This document shows positions 60,537 to 64,000 of a DNA stretch of 64,000 nucleotides, piece by piece. The position numbers were made by a program, and so were the translations under genes. Every line of letters starts with the position of its first letter. The first letter of the stretch is position 1. This DNA is from Argentina anserina (lineage: Eukaryota; Streptophyta; Magnoliopsida; Rosales; Rosaceae). Location: the NCBI RefSeq assembly GCF_933775445.1, contig NC_065876.1:27094001-27158000 (forward strand), given 5' to 3'. The notes beneath the pieces were generated by a model, which searched no databases, had not been told where the DNA came from, and was given only the letters and a program-made list of their open reading frames with translations.

Positions 60537-61275
60537 TACGAGTGATTGTATTGAATTTGAGGAACCTGGTTGGAGCTCTGACTTTTTAGTACTAAAGGAG
60601 TGCCACTCGGGAGTAACCTTGGAGCTTCAAGAAAATTGGTGGATCAGAGGTACATTGGTGACCCTTGAATCCTTGATGTGACCGTATCTTGATTCTGTGT
60701 TATATTGCAAGATCTTAGATCATAAGAAATGAGAAACATGTAGCATGCATACCTTGAAGACTTCTAGCTAATCTCTAGTTACCTTGTCATATTGATCATC
60801 ATATATGCTATTTCCCAAGCATTCTAGCATATGGCAGCTTGCATTGGCAACTAGTAACTAATACTGATGCACTTAATGATATTGAGTATATTTTTAGTTT
60901 ATACTTGCATTAGCCTTCTTCCTTCACATGTTGTTAGAGTATATTTTTAGTTTATGTCAAAATAATCACTTTAGCCTGAACACAGCAACACAGTTGATAT
61001 GCAGGATTTCCCAACACAGTTGATATGCCAAAATAATCACTCTAGCTTGTTATGTTGTTATATCTTTGGTGGCTGTGAATACTGCTACATCATTGATCAT
61101 TCTAGTAACTTTTGGTATTTCACTGATAAAAAGAAACATGTTAACATCTTTGTGTATTCAGGTGCAATATATGTAGATGGTATCTGCATATAGTGAATCA
61201 TTCAGATCAGGTTGTCGACTTGTAGCATTGGACTAAACTTTTTGCTGTTTTAACAATTATACATGTATCAAGCAG
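60537..61275. other. 3' flank of the PORR gene
   Basis: It probably includes the 3' UTR. AAGCATTCTAGCATATG and TATATTTTTAGTTTAT-type phrases are doubled (60895-60960). No gene is seen. Confidence 0.4.
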
Positions 61276-61690
61276 GTGAGAAGCATATTGGAGAGAGGAT
61301 GTATTGATGGCGTTTAGAGTATCTCTCATTTAACAAGCAGCTCCTAACTATGTGAATTGCAAACTATGAGGCCTTGGGAAGCCAAGCGAAGCTAAACTAA
61401 GAAGGGATCTTGCTGCAATCATCAGTTCTTTCACGTCAAAACAGTTTCCATATCTATGTCTCTTTTAATATGTTGCCATCTGCAAAATGTGGCCTTGATT
61501 GGGAAATGAGGTAACTCTTTCAATATGATAGTAGAAGATCCTATATTGACATGCAACAAGAAAAGTAAGTATTGGTCACGGTTTATGTACTTGAACTCGC
61601 TCTTTTGCCTTTTTTCTTGGTCAAAAATTGCATCTTTATTAGGTCCTATCTCAGTATAGGTTTTCATGTATTCATGCTTAGTTGTATATC
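61276..61690 (+). pseudogene. Decayed copy of exon 3 and part of intron 3 of the QUL-type methyltransferase
   Basis: 61276-61510 aligns throughout with exon 3 of the gene at 53635-53875, keeping both splice borders (CAG|GTGAGA and GAG|GTAACT). Shared blocks include CAGCTCCTAACTATGTG, TTGCAAACTATGAG, AGTTCTTTCACGTCAAAACAGTT and TGTGGCCTTGATTGGGA. It is 235 bp against 241 bp, so the frame is lost, and a stop codon arises within the first 14 codons. Similarity continues into the intron (CATGCTTAGTTGTATATCC). Exons 4-8 are not seen downstream. Confidence 0.9.
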
Positions 61691-62040
61691 CTCAAGGGGA
61701 GTCATTATTGCCGAAATACAATACTTCAAAGCCGAATACAAAGATTGATTTATTCTCATCTTTTCAGATGAGTTTGGCATCTGTCATCCCTCTTTGGGTT
61801 AGCCTATAAGTACTGTGACGAAGCGGCTGTTGCTCACCCGACACGATCGTACGAGGTCACAATTCACCCAACACGATCATCCGGGGTGAACAAGAATTGT
61901 AAACCGGATGCGGCCGTCCTTTTTATTCTTGTATTTTTATCCGGGGTGAACAAATAATCATGCATATAATTCTCCATAAGTATTTATGTAAGTAAGAAGT
62001 ATATAATTTGTGGTCAAATTTCCATATTTACTTTTAGTCA
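61691..62040. other. Spacer with a GC-rich direct repeat
   Basis: No gene. It holds the repeat block described at 61834-61953. Confidence 0.4.
61834..61953 (+). repeat. CG-rich direct repeat block
   Basis: TCACCCGACACGATCGTACG (61834) recurs as TCACCCAACACGATCATCCG (61864), 30 bases apart. CCGGGGTGAACAA occurs at 61881 and again at 61941. The block is isolated in AT-rich sequence and has no recognisable role. Confidence 0.75.
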
Positions 62041-62774
62041 AAAATGTCAATATACACTCCAAACTTGGTCATAATTGTCAGTTTACATTCCGAACTTGCA
62101 TCGGAGTCAATTTACTTCCTAAATTTGGTAAAAATTGCTGATTTGCACCCAGTCCGTTAAATTTAATGTTTTCCATCTAATTTTAAGTCACATGTCATGC
62201 ATTTGAAAGACAGTATTGTCATTATATGTTTATTTATATTTAATAATGAAATAAATTAATAAACTTACTTAAGAGGAACACTTGTTATTATATCTTTTCA
62301 TTTTTTTTGAAACATGTTATTAATTTATATATTTATTATTTTACGTGATATGGTAAGTTAAAAAAATATTAGAAAAATATAAATAAATACATAGAAAATT
62401 AAAAATAAATGTGTACATATAAAATATATATATACACAACACACTATATTTGAATGCGTTGGTAGGTTAAATATATAATTCAAAATATGGTTAAGTATAT
62501 GGAAAAAATATGTAAATAAAAAATTTTAAAAAAAAATAATCATCATTTAAAAAAATATTTTTATTTATTTTTAAGAAAAATATAAATAAAAATGACAATA
62601 TTACCCCTCATTTGCATGACATGTGACGCAAAATTGGATAAAAACAGTTAAATTCAATGGATGTGGTGCAAATCGGTAATTTTTACTAAGTTTAGGAGGT
62701 AAATTGATTCAAATGCAAATTTGTTGTGTAAATTGACAATTTCAGCCAAATTTATGGTGTATTTTGACAATTTT
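62041..62774. mobile_element. Long-inverted-repeat MITE
   Basis: 62041-62238 and 62580-62774 are inverted copies of about 195 bases. Paired blocks are AAAATGTCAATATACAC / AAAATTGTCAAAATACAC, TAAAAATTGCTGATTTGCACC / TAAAAATTACCGATTTGCACC and TCACATGTCATGCA. The centre is very AT-rich. No coding frame and no clear target-site duplication. It has the same layout as the MITE at 23715-24697 but different arm sequences. Confidence 0.85.
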
Positions 62775-63789
62775 ACGTTAATTTTATTAACATCAAAATT
62801 CATGGTAGGTGATTGCGTTTGTATGGGACACAACATGAAACCCAAAGACTCCTTATACCAAAATCAAAGCACGTGCACCCATTATAATCATCAACACTCC
62901 CCCAAAACCCTGCAGCCCCTTTTCAGCCGCATGATACAGATCTCATATCATTTCAAAAAAAAAAAAATACAAATCTCAGATGTGAGACCTCATCGCTCTC
63001 CCTTCTTCAATCCTCAACACCAAATCAACCCCAAATCTAGAAATCGGCATCTGATTCAAGCATGGTAGAAAGAGGAAGAGAAGAGAAATAAGAGAGACTT
63101 CATCTTGATTCAAGCATTGACGATAGGAGGCAGAGGTCAGAGGTCGAACTTCTGGGGTTAATGGCTGCATCGCGATTATGACAGGGAAGATGCAAGGATA
63201 CCCCCCATTGTTTTCTCTTTGAGTTTGCGTCCTATGCGTATCCGAGTTTGAAAATCGATTCGGGTGTCCGAGGCGTGTCATCGATTCGCGTATCCGACCG
63301 TATTCTAGTGTGTCCGTGTCGGACACGCGATACGCAACCAAAGCGGCGTGTCCGTGCAACATAGTTTGTCATTGATTATTCAATTTACTTGGAACTTCTG
63401 TAGATGAGGGAATGTAAAGACGGCACAAGTTGCAAGCAGGAGTTTTCATGTCTTTTGTTATGTGATGCCAGATTGAATGAAGATGAGACGATCATATATG
63501 AAAGGATCAACTCGGAAGCATGTTTACCAGGGGTTACTGATACTACTGTACTAAAGAACACATATTTACTAAAACAGAGCTTTCTGATCTCAAGTAAAGC
63601 CATTTTCCTTTTTTGTAAAATTCATATACTTTCTTGATAATACAGTGAAATTTAGCTATATCAGTGATCTTTTAAGCTTGGTGCTTGTAGAGAATCTTAA
63701 AGAACATAGTGACTTTGCATGACCCGGTGAGGCTTAAGTTTTGGTAAATATATTCATGGTCAATGTTCCTAAAGGTCGAAAGTTAAAAG
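62775..63789. other. Intergenic stretch with a possible transposon terminus
   Basis: No gene recognised. 63225-63362 is CG-rich with repeated GTCCG and TCGGACACG wording and ends GTGTCCGTGCAACATA, which looks like a DNA-transposon end. No partner end was found within the window. Confidence 0.35.
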
Positions 63790-64000
63790 CTATAAAAACT
63801 ATCTTGTTGTCCCAGGCCAGGCTTCACCTAAAGCCAGCTGGTGCGTTTGACGCACGGCAGAATTTCTCCCTAAAGATGATATCATATATTGGAAGATATG
63901 GCCACAGATTTTGCTTTTGTTTGGAAGCACTGGGTTGTTTCTTGGATGCCTTTCCACGTCAAATTTGCGTTAAGAAACATAATTGATGATATGGCTGGTC
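63790..64000 (+). pseudogene. Second copy of the methyltransferase 3'-flank sequence (runs off the window)
   Basis: CTATCTTGTTGTCCCAGG, GGAAGATATGGCCACAGATTTT and GATATGGCTGGTC repeat the order found at about 57918-58042. The copy carries about 70 extra bases after CCCAGG. The hydrophobic reading (IWPQILLLFGSTGLFLGCLS) is preserved locally, although upstream frames differ. Confidence 0.75.

Noticed and set aside
63225..63362. hAT-like element end (GTGTCCGTGCAACATA)
   Set aside because: Only one end is visible; without a partner terminus or target-site duplication no element can be called.

Overview
The window is nuclear DNA from a flowering plant, almost certainly a eudicot. The evidence is spliced genes with GT/AG introns, an intron-containing elongator tRNA-Met, plant-only protein families (WIP zinc finger, PORR, QUA2-type methyltransferase) and a dense load of plant transposons. 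The Copia tail sequences and transposon ends resemble those of rosid, perhaps Rosaceae, genomes, but that placement is an impression and was not tested. There is no prokaryotic or organellar block.

Layout. 650-1862 (-) is a two-exon TT1/WIP-type C2H2 zinc-finger gene. 3994-4450 is the tail and 3' LTR of a Copia element in reverse orientation. 7256-11097 (-) is a six-exon RRM RNA-binding protein gene. 11740-15367 is a Mutator-like element with long terminal inverted repeats. 17938-18592 is a non-autonomous hAT element. 22417-22501 is tRNA-Met. From 22774 to 30406 DNA transposons follow almost back to back: two long-inverted-repeat MITEs, a hAT MITE, a Tourist-like MITE and a 3.9-kb hAT element with a decayed transposase. 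30995-32434 (-) is a decayed RPA1-like OB-fold gene. 34590-40196 is a Copia retrotransposon with both LTRs. 41069-42308 is a PIF/Harbinger element. 42312-51400 is AT-rich and mostly empty. 52488-57332 (+) is an eight-exon QUA2/QUL-type methyltransferase gene. 59301-60536 (+) is an intronless PORR organelle splicing-factor gene with a SINE just upstream. 61276-64000 holds remnants of a partial duplication of the methyltransferase locus, broken by a further MITE.

The intact protein-coding genes are four unrelated single genes: a seed-coat/flavonoid-type transcription factor, an RNA-binding protein, a Golgi pectin/cell-wall methyltransferase and an organellar intron-splicing factor. They do not form a pathway or cluster. 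The exon models were assembled by matching splice sites and reading frame; all three multi-exon genes close in frame.

I found no convincing new biological system. The observations most worth checking are the partial duplication of the methyltransferase locus, the structures and target-site duplications of the transposons (several defined here to the base), the SINE in the PORR promoter, the Mutator-like element with GC-rich cargo and a miRNA-like hairpin at 47551.
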